DNA of 64,000 bases from Rubrivivax sp. (GTDB lineage Bacteria > Pseudomonadota > Gammaproteobacteria > Burkholderiales > Burkholderiaceae_C), in assembly GCA_022842595.1 (NCBI GenBank), contig JALHPF010000031.1, forward strand, positions 1 to 64,000, in the 5' to 3' direction. The position numbers were made by a program, and so were the translations under genes. The notes under the pieces are model-generated. The model ran no database searches, was not told the DNA's origin, and saw nothing but the letters and a program-made list of their open reading frames with translations. This document shows, in pieces, positions 51,552 through 60,730 of this stretch. Within the stretch, counting starts at the first letter, position 1, and each line of letters begins with the position of its first letter.

Positions 51552-53006
51552 CTATCCGGCTGCTGTTTCCGCTGCCGTGCAACCCGGCCGCTGCGGCTGG
51601 AACGGCAAACGAACGAGGATCTGCGTGCCAGCCGTGCCGGGGCTCTGCAGCAAGAGCTGCCCGCCCAGCGCCTCGGCACGTTCCTGTATGCCGAGCAGGC
51701 CGAATCGGCCCTTTCCGTGCAGTGACGCGTCCGCAGGCAGTCCAACCCCGTTGTCCTGAATGCGCAGCATCAGTTCGCCCGCAGCGCTGTGCAGGTCGAT
51801 GCGAGCCTCGGTCGCCTGCGAGTGCCGGGCCACGTTGGTCAGGCCTTCCTGCACCATGCGGTAGAGGGCGATGGCCAGCTTGTCGTCAGGCGAACCGGCG
51901 AGCGCGTCGACGCGCAGGCGAACCGGGATGCCTGTCCGCCGGGAGAAAGCCTGGACAAGCGCCTCGAGTGCGTCGCCGAGCCCCAGATCGTCGAGCATCG
52001 GCGGGCGCAAGTCGGCGGCGATTCGTCGCACTGAAGCCATGATGCCGTCGAGCGACGCGCTCACGGTGGAAATGCCGCCGTCCTGCTCGGGCAGGCCATG
52101 GCTGCGCGCGCATTGCACGATGGCCATCTTGAGCGCGCTGAGCTCCTGGCCGAGTTCGTCGTGCAGCTCACGCGCGATGCGGCGGCGTTCTTCCTCCCGG
52201 GCCTCCACCAGCCCGGCCGACAGGCCCTTGAGCAGCGTGCGGGAACGCTGGAGCTCTCGAAGCTCGAGGTTGCGCTGCGTGATGTTGCTCGCCACCATCT
52301 GCACAGTCGTCTGGCCATGGTCGGGCAACGAGGCCAAGGTGATCTCGACATCACAGGCATCACCATCGCGGCGCTTCAGGCTCGCATGGAGGTTGCTTAC
52401 CTGCCCCTCGTGCTGCAATGCCTGCGCCACATGACGCTGGAATCTGACGTGGTCGCTGTCGGTCAGCAACTCGTAGACCGACTTGCCGATCATCTCCGAC
52501 GGCGATTCGAAACCGAGCAGGGCGCAGGCGGCGCGGTTGGCCAGGATCACATGGCTGTCCTCCGCGACCCAGATGGCGATGGGCGAAAACTCCACGAGGG
52601 TGCGCAACTGCCTGCCGGCGACGCCCCAGTCGCGCAGGGACGGGCTTTCGCTTCCCAGGTCGTCGACGAATGCAGCGAAGCAGATGCCCTGCGAAGCGAC
52701 ACGGGCCACCAGATAGGCGATCGGGAACGCCGTGCCGTCAGCGCGAAGCGCCATGCACAGAGATGAACTGCGTTGCGTGTACGGCTGGCCTGTCTTGGCA
52801 CCGGCCGCCGGTTCAGTCCAGTCCAGCGCCGGGCTCGGAGGCGCCTTCAGCAACGATTCGAAGGGCCGCCCGGCCAGGTCGGCGGTACTGCGGCCGAACA
52901 TGAGTTCGGCCGCCGGGTCCGCCGCAACGACATGCCCCGTTGCGGCAAGCAGGACAACGCCCTGCCGAGCCGGCATGCCGAGATGATGGTGCTCGCCTGA
53001 ACCCAT
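51552..53006 (-). CDS. PAS-domain sensor histidine kinase, HisKA_3 (NarX-like) type
   Basis: Soluble sensor kinase of 484 residues with two PAS domains (about 10-120 and 135-245; the first near ATGHVVAADPAAELMFGRS, the second near SPIAIWVAEDSHVILANRAACALLGF). Next is the HisKA_3 dimerisation domain, ERRRIARELHDELGQELSALK (around residue 275, His in ELHDE). The HATPase domain follows (YRMVQEGLTNVARHS, IQDNGVGLP, GRFGLLGIQERAEALGG). No membrane segment is seen, so it senses a cytoplasmic cue such as redox state or a bound ligand. The start ATG is at 53006. It is followed after 7 bp by its response regulator and lies 108 bp after the BON gene. Confidence 0.9.
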   Translation of the reverse strand: MGSGEHHHLGMPARQGVVLLAATGHVVAADPAAELMFGRSTADLAGRPFESLLKAPPSPALDWTEPAAGAKTGQPYTQRSSSLCMALRADGTAFPIAYLVARVASQGICFAAFVDDLGSESPSLRDWGVAGRQLRTLVEFSPIAIWVAEDSHVILANRAACALLGFESPSEMIGKSVYELLTDSDHVRFQRHVAQALQHEGQVSNLHASLKRRDGDACDVEITLASLPDHGQTTVQMVASNITQRNLELRELQRSRTLLKGLSAGLVEAREEERRRIARELHDELGQELSALKMAIVQCARSHGLPEQDGGISTVSASLDGIMASVRRIAADLRPPMLDDLGLGDALEALVQAFSRRTGIPVRLRVDALAGSPDDKLAIALYRMVQEGLTNVARHSQATEARIDLHSAAGELMLRIQDNGVGLPADASLHGKGRFGLLGIQERAEALGGQLLLQSPGTAGTQILVRLPFQPQRPGCTAAETAAG

Positions 53007-53114
53007 GGCCCAGTGTCGCCAACATCGGCCACTGCAAGTTTGCGCAGGATCAAGTGCCCGACATCGAGCCGCCGGGCGCTTGTAAGACGTCCGGCCGCCC
53101 CTGCCGGACCGGCT

Positions 53115-53768
53115 TCAATGGCCCACCGCCAGTTCGTTGACGACGTGGCTGATACCCGGTGCCGACCAGGCGGCGCCCTGCACTGCCGCTCGTTGATCCC
53201 ATGAGTCGACCCGCCCACGCAGCGTGACTGTCGTGCCATGCACCGTGACTTCGATGTTCCGGGCCCCGCGTTCGGCATGGCGGGTGAGTGCATCGCGAAT
53301 GCGCCGGCTGATACTGGCCGGGGTGAGCAGTGGTTTCAGGGTGATGTGGTTTCTGACCGCCACCACGCCTGTCAATGCATGGACAGCCTTCTCGGCGCTG
53401 CGACGCTGGAAGTCCCAGTCGACCTCGCCGCTGAGCAGGACCCTGCCCTTATCCACTTTCACGCGGATGCGGTCATCGGGAATGGAAACGTTCCACCTGA
53501 ATATGGACTCGGCGGCTTCGGCGATCTCGGCGTCGCTGCGATGGTGACCGGGTGCAAGTTTCACTTCGAGCGTTACCGCCACGGCCTTCACGCCCTCGAC
53601 CCGCTGAACGGCGCGTTCGATGGCGACTCTTTCGGCATAGGTCTGCAGGTACCCCGTCAAACTGACCACGCCAGCCTTCGCGACGACACCCACATGCGCG
53701 GCATGGATGGCCGGGTCCCACTGGAGTTCGTCGGCGACATCGGCCTGCAGTTGCGCGTCGGTCTTCAT
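53115..53768 (-). CDS. Protein with three BON domains (OsmY-like, no signal peptide)
   Basis: A 217-residue protein built of three BON domains (about 2-70, 78-146 and 150-215). The repeated V.V.G.V.L.G.V pattern shows in GVVSLTGYLQTYAER, GRVLLSGEVDW and TTVTLRGRVDSWDQR. BON domains are thought to bind phospholipid or hydrophobic ligands; OsmY is osmotically induced. Unlike OsmY it has no signal peptide at the ATG 53768, which suggests a cytoplasmic location. It lies between a cytochrome c gene and the sensor kinase-regulator pair, all on the same strand, so they may be coregulated under stress. Confidence 0.85.
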   Translation of the reverse strand: MKTDAQLQADVADELQWDPAIHAAHVGVVAKAGVVSLTGYLQTYAERVAIERAVQRVEGVKAVAVTLEVKLAPGHHRSDAEIAEAAESIFRWNVSIPDDRIRVKVDKGRVLLSGEVDWDFQRRSAEKAVHALTGVVAVRNHITLKPLLTPASISRRIRDALTRHAERGARNIEVTVHGTTVTLRGRVDSWDQRAAVQGAAWSAPGISHVVNELAVGH

Positions 53769-53826
53769 GCGCTTCCATCCGGTGATCAGATGACGTGCGA
53801 TTGCCGGCCTGCGGCCAGACCGCAGA

Positions 53827-54252
53827 TCACTTCGCCTGCAGTCGGCTGATGTACTCGACCAGTGCCAGGATGCGACCGCGCACATAGGATTCCGCGTTGT
53901 ACGGCGCGTCCATGTAGTACTCCGCGGCCTGGACGCGATAGTCCTGGCCCCAGATCGGCATGTCCCGCGACCCGTGCCCGACCCCGGCACCCTCGATCAC
54001 CTCGTACACACGGTTCATGGGGAAGACGCCCCCATTGCGCTTGCTCAGCTGAGACAGATCGGGCGGGCTTCGGCGAAGGTATTCGACGTACAAGCCGCCA
54101 CCCTTGCCATCGGCCCCATGGCAGTTGGCGCAGTTGCTGTCGTACTCGCGCTTGCCGAAGTCGACCCGCTGCTGGGCCATGGCCACGTTGGCGAACGTTG
54201 CGGCCGCAAGTGTCAAGGCGATCGCGGTTCTGGAACGGCGGGTGTGATTCAT
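53827..54252 (-). CDS. Monohaem cytochrome c
   Basis: Small periplasmic cytochrome of 141 residues with a signal peptide (TAIALTLAAATFANVAMAQ, cleaved near 27) and one haem site, CANCH at about 41-45. A Met-containing segment (GGVFPMNRVYEVIEG, and HGSRDMPIWGQ) could supply the axial ligand. It resembles class I cytochromes of the CccA group. The ATG at 54252 has a GGAG upstream. It is the first gene of the cytochrome, BON, kinase, regulator row. A role as electron carrier to an oxidase or sulfur enzyme is not indicated by neighbours. The 199 bp to the divergent GST gene hold their promoters. Confidence 0.87.
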   Translation of the reverse strand: MNHTRRSRTAIALTLAAATFANVAMAQQRVDFGKREYDSNCANCHGADGKGGGLYVEYLRRSPPDLSQLSKRNGGVFPMNRVYEVIEGAGVGHGSRDMPIWGQDYRVQAAEYYMDAPYNAESYVRGRILALVEYISRLQAK

Positions 54253-54451
54253 CAGAGGTCTCCTGGCTGAACATGAGTGCCGCAACAAGCGCAGCAGTCC
54301 CAGTCTCCACGGAGGCCGGCGGCGCGGATTGAGCACTCTCAATGGCGCGCGACACCCGCACCCTTGCACACGCCGGGGTGCGGCATCTTCCTGCGGGCTG
54401 CTGCGAAAGCAACAGAATGGGGCTCCGTCATCCAAGCCCAAGGCCGTTGCC

Positions 54452-55132
54452 ATGTTGAAGTTCTACTACTCGCTCGCCCCCAACCCCATGAAGGTCGCGC
54501 TGTTCCTGGAGGAAGCCGGCCTGCCCTATGAGGCGATTCCCGTGGACACCCGCAAGGGCGAACAGCACCTGCCGGCCTTCACCGCGCTGAACCCCAACGC
54601 CAAGGTGCCCGTCATCGTGGATGGCGCCACCACGGTCTTCGACAGCTCGGCCATCCTGCTGTACCTGGCCGACAAGACAGGCCAGTTCCTGCCAGCGGGG
54701 CCGGACCGGGGCGCGCTGCTGTCGTGGATGATGTTCGTGGCCTCCGGCATCGGCCCATTCACCGGCCAATGCGTGCACTTCAAGCACTACGCGCCTGAAC
54801 AGGTGCCGTACGCCATCCAGCGCTACGAATTCGAGGCCTGGCGCCACTGGAAGATCATCAACGAGCACCTGGCCGGCAAAGCCTGGATGCTCGGCGATGT
54901 CTACAGCGTGCTGGACATGGCGGTGTGGGGCTGGGCCCGCGCTGTTCCCTTTGCGCTGGGCGCCGAGGCCTGGGAGCAACTACCCCATGTCAAGCGCCTG
55001 CTCGACGCCGTGAACGAGCGCCCCGCCGCGCAGCGCGCCGCGGCGCTGAAGGACAAGCACCAGTTCAAGGCCGAGATGGACGAGGAAGCACGCCGGGCGA
55101 TGTTTCCGCACCTGGCTCGTGGCCAGGCCTGA
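54452..55132 (+). CDS. Glutathione S-transferase family protein
   Basis: A 226-residue cytosolic protein with an N-terminal thioredoxin-like GST domain (MLKFYYSLAPNPMKVALFLEEAGL, NPNAKVPVIVD, VFDSSAILLYLADKTGQFLP, together residues 1-80) and an all-helical C-terminal domain (about 88-205). The pattern SLAPNPMKV and the KVPVI cis-Pro are typical of bacterial YfcG/YghU-like GSTs that act on disulfides or organic peroxides. The tail is longer than usual (HQFKAEMDEEARRAMFP). It is divergent from the cytochrome c gene and stands alone. The substrate is not evident. Confidence 0.88.
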   Translation: MLKFYYSLAPNPMKVALFLEEAGLPYEAIPVDTRKGEQHLPAFTALNPNAKVPVIVDGATTVFDSSAILLYLADKTGQFLPAGPDRGALLSWMMFVASGIGPFTGQCVHFKHYAPEQVPYAIQRYEFEAWRHWKIINEHLAGKAWMLGDVYSVLDMAVWGWARAVPFALGAEAWEQLPHVKRLLDAVNERPAAQRAAALKDKHQFKAEMDEEARRAMFPHLARGQA

Positions 55133-55632
55133 CCCTGGTGGCTGCAGCACGGCGGCGATCCGTCCACCGTGATCAGCCGTGTTTCACCGGTGAACCGCAT
55201 GACCAGGTCAGCGGTGCAGCCGGAGCCGCAGGCCATCGACCTGCGAGAGCGTGCCTCAGACGCTGCCGATGCCGCAGGACTGGCCACGGCAGACCCGAGC
55301 GCGGCGCCAGCGCCGCCTGGCGCTGCCTGAAGACCGGCACGGGCTCGGTGACTCAGGTCACTGAGTCTGGCAGCCGTTGCGCCCACAGTCCGGGTCATGG
55401 ATGCACGCACGATCAAGGAAGCGCCGTTGAAGCTCACGACCCTGGCCCGCGGCGCCGCCCGGCTGGCCTGCAGCGGTGGCGCCGGTAGGCCGGAGCGACA
55501 ACAACTTCCGTCAGATAAAAGACCGGCTCCGCGACCTGATCGCCAACACCTTTGCCTGAAGGGCACCCGCGGCCGCACGCCCGAACGTTCACTTCCCGTC
55601 AACCCATGCGGGACAACCGCGCTGGAGCCATC
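55133..55632. other. 500-bp gap without a recognisable gene
   Basis: No convincing coding sequence is seen on either strand; open frames are short or shadow-like. The one distinct element is a palindrome at 55350-55367: GACTCAG-GTCA-CTGAGTC. A competing smaller one, GTGAC-TCAG-GTCAC, overlaps it at 55348-55361. It could be an operator or short hairpin serving the secreted-protein gene 266 bp downstream. Composition is slightly less biased than neighbours. It might hold the decayed remains of a gene. Confidence 0.5.
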
Positions 55633-57213
55633 ATGAAACGCCATATCGCAGTCGCCACCCTGGCCCTGGCCAGCCTGTCCTGCATGGCCCAAACGCTGAC
55701 CTGGAGCGTGCAGCCCGGCGGCGTGGCAGTGGCCGCCGACGCCGCGGAAAACGTCTTCACGGCAAGGGGCGAGGCCCAGCCGGCCGGCGACATCTGGCTG
55801 ACCAAGACCTCGCCCGCCGGCGTGAGCTTGTTCAGCGTGCGCTTCGACAACACCAGCAGCACCCGCCAGGAGCTGGCCACCTGGGTGGAAACCGACAGTA
55901 CTGGCGGCGCCTACGTCAGCGGCACCAGCCGCGCCGGCAGTTTCGCCAACCCGGTGAATGCCAACGGCCTGTTGATGCGCTTTGCCGCCGATGGCACCCT
56001 GGTGTGGCGCCGTGTGCTGGGCGCTGACTTCGACGGCGGTTCCACGCTGCGCGTGCTGCGCGACGCGGCCGACAACGCCTATGTCCTGGGCATCGGGCCG
56101 ACGCCGTCGGGCGTGCGCGCCCGCATCCACAAGTACTCGCCTGATGGCGCCTTGCTCTGGACCTGGTTCGACCCGACCGGGGTCGGCGCCCCGGCAAACC
56201 TGAAGTGGGGCGCCAACGGCCATCTGGTGGTGCCGGCCCGCGCCCCCACCGGGCTGCTGGGCGGCGTCGTCACGCTCGATGTGGACGGCCTGACCCGGAC
56301 TGTATTGACCGCGATCCCGGCCTTTGCCAGCCTGGACGCGACGGCGGATACCGACGGGCAGATCATCGTCGTTTCGCTGGACCCGGCCACCTCGCAGGGC
56401 CGCCTGGCCAAGTACGGCGCCTCCGGCGCAGTGCAGTGGCTGCGTACCGACCCGGTGAACATGGCGCGGGTGGAAGTGGCTCCGGACGGCGGCATCGTCG
56501 TCGGCGGCACGCCGACGTCGGGCCGATTCGGCGTGGCCTTCCTGAAGTTCGCGGCCAACGGCACGCTGCTGTGGGCCAACCGCGATGCCGACGGCCCGGC
56601 CAATGCCTTCCTGGCGCATGGCCAGATGCGGCTGGACGCCGCCGGCAACGCCTACCTCGCCGCCAGCAACATGCAGCAGATGTCGGTCACGCGCGTCAAC
56701 GCCGACGGCAGCACGGGCTGGTCGACGCTGGCGCCTTTCGGCTACGGCGTGGCACTGGCCTTCGGCGCGCAGAGCCAGGCGGTGTACGTGGTGGGTGGGC
56801 AGGTGGCACGAATCGATCAGGGCGGCTCACCGCCGCTGCCGCAATACCCCGACCTCGTGCTCACCTTGACCGACGCGCCGGACCCCGTCCGCATCAACAA
56901 CGAGCTGGTGCTGACGACCACGGTACGCAACCTGGGGTCGTTGGCGGCAGCCGCCGTGACGCTGACGCATTCGCTTTCGTCCAACGTGCGCGGGGTTTCA
57001 ATAGCCACCACGCAAGGCAGCTGCAGCGCTGCGCCGCCGCTGCAGTGCACGCTCGGCACGCTGGCACCCGGCGCCAGCGCGACGATCACCCGCGTGGTGC
57101 GCCCGCGTACCACCGGCCTGCTGACGACGACTGCGATCGCGGCCACCACCACGGCCGAACCGACCACCAGCAACAACACCGCCACCGTTCAAACCACGGT
57201 CACGCGCCGCTGA
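55633..57213 (+). CDS. Secreted beta-propeller-like repeat protein with DUF11/CARDB-type C-terminal domain
   Basis: A 526-residue exported protein. The signal peptide IAVATLALASLSCMAQ (about 5-20) has a Cys near the end, so lipid attachment is conceivable but the box is poor. Residues 25-400 are built of repeats of about 45 residues with the pattern (D/N)AAGNAYLAAS and F.ADGTLVWRR, as in SBBP/beta-propeller-type repeats. The end (about 415-525) is a DUF11-like domain (PDLVLTLTDAPDPVRINNELVLTTTVRNLG, TLAPGASATITRVV). Function is unknown; such proteins are surface or extracellular. The ATG at 55633 is chosen to start the signal peptide. It stands alone, converging on the amidohydrolase gene. 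Confidence 0.82.
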   Translation: MKRHIAVATLALASLSCMAQTLTWSVQPGGVAVAADAAENVFTARGEAQPAGDIWLTKTSPAGVSLFSVRFDNTSSTRQELATWVETDSTGGAYVSGTSRAGSFANPVNANGLLMRFAADGTLVWRRVLGADFDGGSTLRVLRDAADNAYVLGIGPTPSGVRARIHKYSPDGALLWTWFDPTGVGAPANLKWGANGHLVVPARAPTGLLGGVVTLDVDGLTRTVLTAIPAFASLDATADTDGQIIVVSLDPATSQGRLAKYGASGAVQWLRTDPVNMARVEVAPDGGIVVGGTPTSGRFGVAFLKFAANGTLLWANRDADGPANAFLAHGQMRLDAAGNAYLAASNMQQMSVTRVNADGSTGWSTLAPFGYGVALAFGAQSQAVYVVGGQVARIDQGGSPPLPQYPDLVLTLTDAPDPVRINNELVLTTTVRNLGSLAAAAVTLTHSLSSNVRGVSIATTQGSCSAAPPLQCTLGTLAPGASATITRVVRPRTTGLLTTTAIAATTTAEPTTSNNTATVQTTVTRR

Positions 57214-57348
57214 GGCCTGATCGCCCCACCTCGCCAGCCAGATGTCATGCCGCCCGATCCTGTGTACGCGTCGACAGACCGGCAGAAGGTGTCTGCCCAT
57301 CTTCAGCGGCCCCGGCGGCGCACCGCCTGCCAGCCTGCTCCAGCTGCC

Positions 57349-58893
57349 TCAGGTGCGCGACGAGGGCCCATAGAACGGTTGTCGCGCTGCCTCGCCGTGC
57401 AGGTAGTTGGCATAGAAGTTCTTCACGTGCGGGAACACGGCCTTCGACAACCGGCGCCGTTGTTCCTCGTCCGCGCTGCGCGGCCTTGACAGCTGCTCTG
57501 CCAGCTCGGCCAGCACCTGGTCGCGGTCGATGTACTTGAAGCGGCCCTTGGCATAGATCGGGTCGCCGCCCACGTAAACCGTGTCGACGTGACGCTGGTG
57601 CGCGCGCTGGATCAACGCGTCCAGCACAGGGATGTCCTCGTCCTGGAACGGGTAGGTCGCTGCCTGGTAGTCGATGACCACGGCGTCGAACTGCATGCCG
57701 GGGTCGAGCCGGCCGACCTGGCCACGGAAGGCCGTCGTCCTGGCCCCATGTTCGCTGGCCATCTGCAGCACCTGCGGGCAGCTCGGCACGTCGTCCTCGT
57801 CCATGCCCGGCACGCGGTGGGCGCGCAATGCGAGCTTCATCTCCTGCAGCATGTCGCGGTCTTCGTTGATGCCGGCTTCGTCGAGCCCCATGCCGATGGT
57901 CACGCCGCGCTTGGCAAGGTCGTTGATCGGCGCCACGCCGCTGCGCAGCCTGAAGTTGCTGCTGCAGTTGTGGCACACGCAGGTCATGCTGTGCGCGACC
58001 AGCTCCACGTCTTCCTCGGTCAGCCAGACCGCGTGGCCGAGTGTCATCCACGGGCCCAACGCGCCCAGCCTGTGCAGGTGCTTGACGGCGGTGGTGCCGG
58101 TGCGGCGGCGCGCGTACTCCTTCTGGTAGACGGTCTCCAGCAGGTGCATGTGCATCGGCACGTCGTCGGCCTGGGCCTGCTCCACCAGCTTCATCAGGCC
58201 GTCGTCGGTGATCCAGTGCAGGTTGGCCGGCGCAAGCTGGATGCGCGTGAGCGACTGGCCGGCGTTCTCGTCGCGAAGCATCTTGTAGAGCTTCATGTGG
58301 TCGGCGAAGCTCAGCGTGGCCTGCTTCAGATTCTCGGCCAGCGGCACGCCCACGTCGCTGGGTAGGCTGGCGCAGAACTTCGCGTCGTCTTCATAGACCA
58401 GCCGGTTCTGTTCGCGCACGGCGTAGCAGTAAGAAGCGCGCATGCCGATGCTCTGGTACGCCTTGAGCACCGCACTCGACGCGCCGTGCACCTGCTCGAA
58501 GCTGCCGCGCATCCAGCCGTGGATGTGCTGCACCGTGGTGATGCCCGAGGCGATCATCTCGAAGGCCGAATACAGCGTGTCGAGGTAGATGTCGACGTCG
58601 CGGGCCGACATGCGGCTGGCGAACCAAAGCTCCAGCGCGTAGTCGGGCGAGCCCAGCTGCAGCGGGGTCATGCCTACGTGGTGGTGGCTGTTGACGAAGC
58701 CGGGCAGCAGCACATGGTGCGGGTGCTGCGTCACCGCGGCTTCGGGGAATCGCTGGCGCATCTCGTCGAAGGGGCCGACGGCGACCACCTTGCCATGCTC
58801 GTGCACGAGCGCGGCGTCGCTGATGATGTTCGGGGTGTTGCGGTCTTGAACGCCAGTGACGATCCACTTGGCACTGACCAGGGCTGCAGTCAT
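57349..58893 (-). CDS. Metal-dependent amidohydrolase (atrazine chlorohydrolase/SAH deaminase-like)
   Basis: A 514-residue cytosolic hydrolase of the AtzA/TrzN/SsnA branch. It has the metal-binding NSHHHVG (H70 and H72), a second-shell HMHLLET, TLGHAVWL, the CHNCSSNFRLRSGVAPI segment and the GLDEAGINEDRDML motif with the metal Asp. It should deaminate or dechlorinate a ring-nitrogen compound such as a triazine, guanine or adenosine derivative; the substrate is unknown. It ends with an extra helical segment (about 455-514). The ATG at 58893 has an AGGAG ribosome-binding site. It lies 118 bp after the ABC ATPase gene in the same direction, so it may be the last gene of that transport operon. 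Confidence 0.88.
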   Translation of the reverse strand: MTAALVSAKWIVTGVQDRNTPNIISDAALVHEHGKVVAVGPFDEMRQRFPEAAVTQHPHHVLLPGFVNSHHHVGMTPLQLGSPDYALELWFASRMSARDVDIYLDTLYSAFEMIASGITTVQHIHGWMRGSFEQVHGASSAVLKAYQSIGMRASYCYAVREQNRLVYEDDAKFCASLPSDVGVPLAENLKQATLSFADHMKLYKMLRDENAGQSLTRIQLAPANLHWITDDGLMKLVEQAQADDVPMHMHLLETVYQKEYARRRTGTTAVKHLHRLGALGPWMTLGHAVWLTEEDVELVAHSMTCVCHNCSSNFRLRSGVAPINDLAKRGVTIGMGLDEAGINEDRDMLQEMKLALRAHRVPGMDEDDVPSCPQVLQMASEHGARTTAFRGQVGRLDPGMQFDAVVIDYQAATYPFQDEDIPVLDALIQRAHQRHVDTVYVGGDPIYAKGRFKYIDRDQVLAELAEQLSRPRSADEEQRRRLSKAVFPHVKNFYANYLHGEAARQPFYGPSSRT

Positions 58894-59011
58894 TTCGATC
58901 TCCTGAGAGGGTGGGTTACCCGGTTCGAGCGCCGCCCGGCGCGGCCCGGTGGGCACTTGGCGCCACCACCGGACCGGGTTGCGGGCGAACACTGGCCAGG
59001 TCTTGATTCGT

Positions 59012-59803
59012 TCAGATCGCGGCTTCCTGTTCCAGGAAGGCGCGGTCCACTTCGTCGGCCAGCAGGTCAGCCAGACGCTGGTTCAATTCGATGCAGCGCG
59101 GATCGCGTGGCGAACGTGGCCGCGGCAGGTCGACGGGGACGACTTCCTTGATGCGACCCGGCCGCGCGGTGAACACCACGATGCGGTCGGCCAGCGCCAG
59201 CGCCTCGTCGATGGAATGGGTGACGAGCAGGACGCTCGCACCGCTGGCCCGCCAGACCTCGAGCAGGTGGCCCTGCATCTTGGCGCGGGTCTGGATGTCG
59301 AGTGCGGCAAAGGGCTCGTCCATCATCAGCACCTTGGGCCGCATCGACAAGGCGCGGGCCAGGGCGGCACGTTGACGCATGCCGCCCGAAAGTTCGTCGG
59401 GCCGCTTGTTCGCGGCATCGGCCAGCCCCACCTTGAGCAGCAGTTCCTGGGCGATGCGTTGCCGCTTTTCCGGAAACACGCCTTGCAGCTTCAGCCCGAA
59501 CGTGACGTTGTCGGCGATCGTCAGCCAGGGGTAGAGCGACGCCTCCTGGAAGATCATGCCGCGGTCGGTGCCGGGGCCGGTGATCGGCAGGCTGTCGCAT
59601 TCCATCTCGCCTTCGGTCGCCGTCTCCAGGCCGGCCACCAAGTAAAGCAGGCTGCTCTTGCCGCAGCCCGACGGGCCGAGCAGCACGACGAACTCACCCG
59701 GCGCCACGTCGAACGACAGGCCGTCGATGGCGGTCAGCGCTTTCGGCGTGTCGGGGTTCCATACCTTGCGCACATGGCGCAGGCTGATCATGGGTCGTGC
59801 CAT
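59012..59803 (-). CDS. ABC transporter ATPase (SsuB/TauB/NrtD type)
   Basis: Nucleotide-binding subunit of 263 residues with Walker A GPSGCGKSS (about 43-51), Q-loop FQEASLYPWL, signature LSGGMRQRAALARAL, Walker B VLMMDEPFAALD and the switch His in LVTHSIDEAL. This is the SsuB/TauB-like family that couples to nitrate/sulfonate/taurine-type permeases. It starts 2 bp after the permease gene stop and forms one operon with the permease and Tat-signal binding protein upstream and perhaps the amidohydrolase downstream. The operon suggests import of the substrate that the amidohydrolase or amidase degrades. Confidence 0.93.
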   Translation of the reverse strand: MARPMISLRHVRKVWNPDTPKALTAIDGLSFDVAPGEFVVLLGPSGCGKSSLLYLVAGLETATEGEMECDSLPITGPGTDRGMIFQEASLYPWLTIADNVTFGLKLQGVFPEKRQRIAQELLLKVGLADAANKRPDELSGGMRQRAALARALSMRPKVLMMDEPFAALDIQTRAKMQGHLLEVWRASGASVLLVTHSIDEALALADRIVVFTARPGRIKEVVPVDLPRPRSPRDPRCIELNQRLADLLADEVDRAFLEQEAAI

Positions 59804-59805
59804 GG

Positions 59806-60699
59806 CTATCTGCCTCCCAGGGCCGACGGGCCCACCCACCACAGCACGCGCTGCTGTACCCACAGCAGGCCGCGGTCGAACAGGTAGCCCAGCAGGCCGA
59901 TCAGGGTCATGGTGAAGAACACCAGGCTGGCGTTGAAGGTGTTGCGCGCCATCATCACGATCTGCCCCAGCCCCGAGCCCACACCCACCGCCTCGGCGAT
60001 CAGCACCACCATCCAGGCCGCAAACAGGTTCAGCCGCAGCGTGACGAACAGGCTGGGCAGGATCGTCGGCAGGATCACGTGGCGAAACAGCTGGTGCTTG
60101 GTGGCACCCATGATCCGCGCCACGTGCAGGTAGGGCGCGGGCACCGCGTCGATCTGCGAGAGGGTCGACAGCACGATGATGAAGAACACCGAGATGAAGA
60201 CCAGGAAGATCGCCGGCACGTTGCCGATGCCGAAGATGAAGATCGCCACCGGCAGCCAGGCCACCGGCGAGATCGGCGTCAGCAGCGTGATCGTGGGCAG
60301 CGTGAGCTTGCCGAAGACCGGGAAGTAGCGGATCGCCAGCCCCACGCCCACCGCACCCACGAAGCCCAGCGCCAGGCCCAGGATCACGCGCATCGACGTC
60401 CAGGCCATCACCTCCAGCACCGACAGCAGGCCGCCGCCGTCTTCCTGCAGGCTGCGTGCGCCGGCGGGGTCGAAGAACCTGAACTGCTCGGGCAGGTTGG
60501 CCAGGAAGATGTGCGGCGGTGGCAGCATCAGCGGGTCGGCCAGGCCGAACCACCAGCACAGCTCCCAGATGGCAACGAAGATGCCCACCGAGGCCAGCCA
60601 CCACAGGCTGCGTTGCGCATGGGCGCGCAGCTTGTGGCGGCCGACGGGCGGCGAAACGGGAACGACCGGCTTGGCGCCGGCCACGGGCAAGGCAGACAT
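59806..60699 (-). CDS. ABC transporter permease (SsuC/TauC type)
   Basis: Inner-membrane permease of 297 residues with a cytoplasmic N-terminus and about six membrane helices (the first at about 34-50, SLWWLASVGIFVAIWELCWWF). The EAA loop that docks the ATPase is MGATKHQLFRHVILPTILPS, the typical pattern. Helix residues GLALGFVGAVGVGLAI are family-like. It lies 31 bp after the binding-protein gene and 2 bp before the ATPase gene. Substrate unknown. Confidence 0.92.
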   Translation of the reverse strand: MSALPVAGAKPVVPVSPPVGRHKLRAHAQRSLWWLASVGIFVAIWELCWWFGLADPLMLPPPHIFLANLPEQFRFFDPAGARSLQEDGGGLLSVLEVMAWTSMRVILGLALGFVGAVGVGLAIRYFPVFGKLTLPTITLLTPISPVAWLPVAIFIFGIGNVPAIFLVFISVFFIIVLSTLSQIDAVPAPYLHVARIMGATKHQLFRHVILPTILPSLFVTLRLNLFAAWMVVLIAEAVGVGSGLGQIVMMARNTFNASLVFFTMTLIGLLGYLFDRGLLWVQQRVLWWVGPSALGGR

Positions 60700-60730
60700 G
60701 GCGGGCCTCCTGGGCAGATGCCGCTGGGGC

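Noticed and set aside
55552..57539. A second plus-strand frame (56205-57539) overlapping the secreted protein gene
   Set aside because: The Arg/Ala/Pro-rich product without motifs conflicts with the well-formed repeat protein in the other frame.
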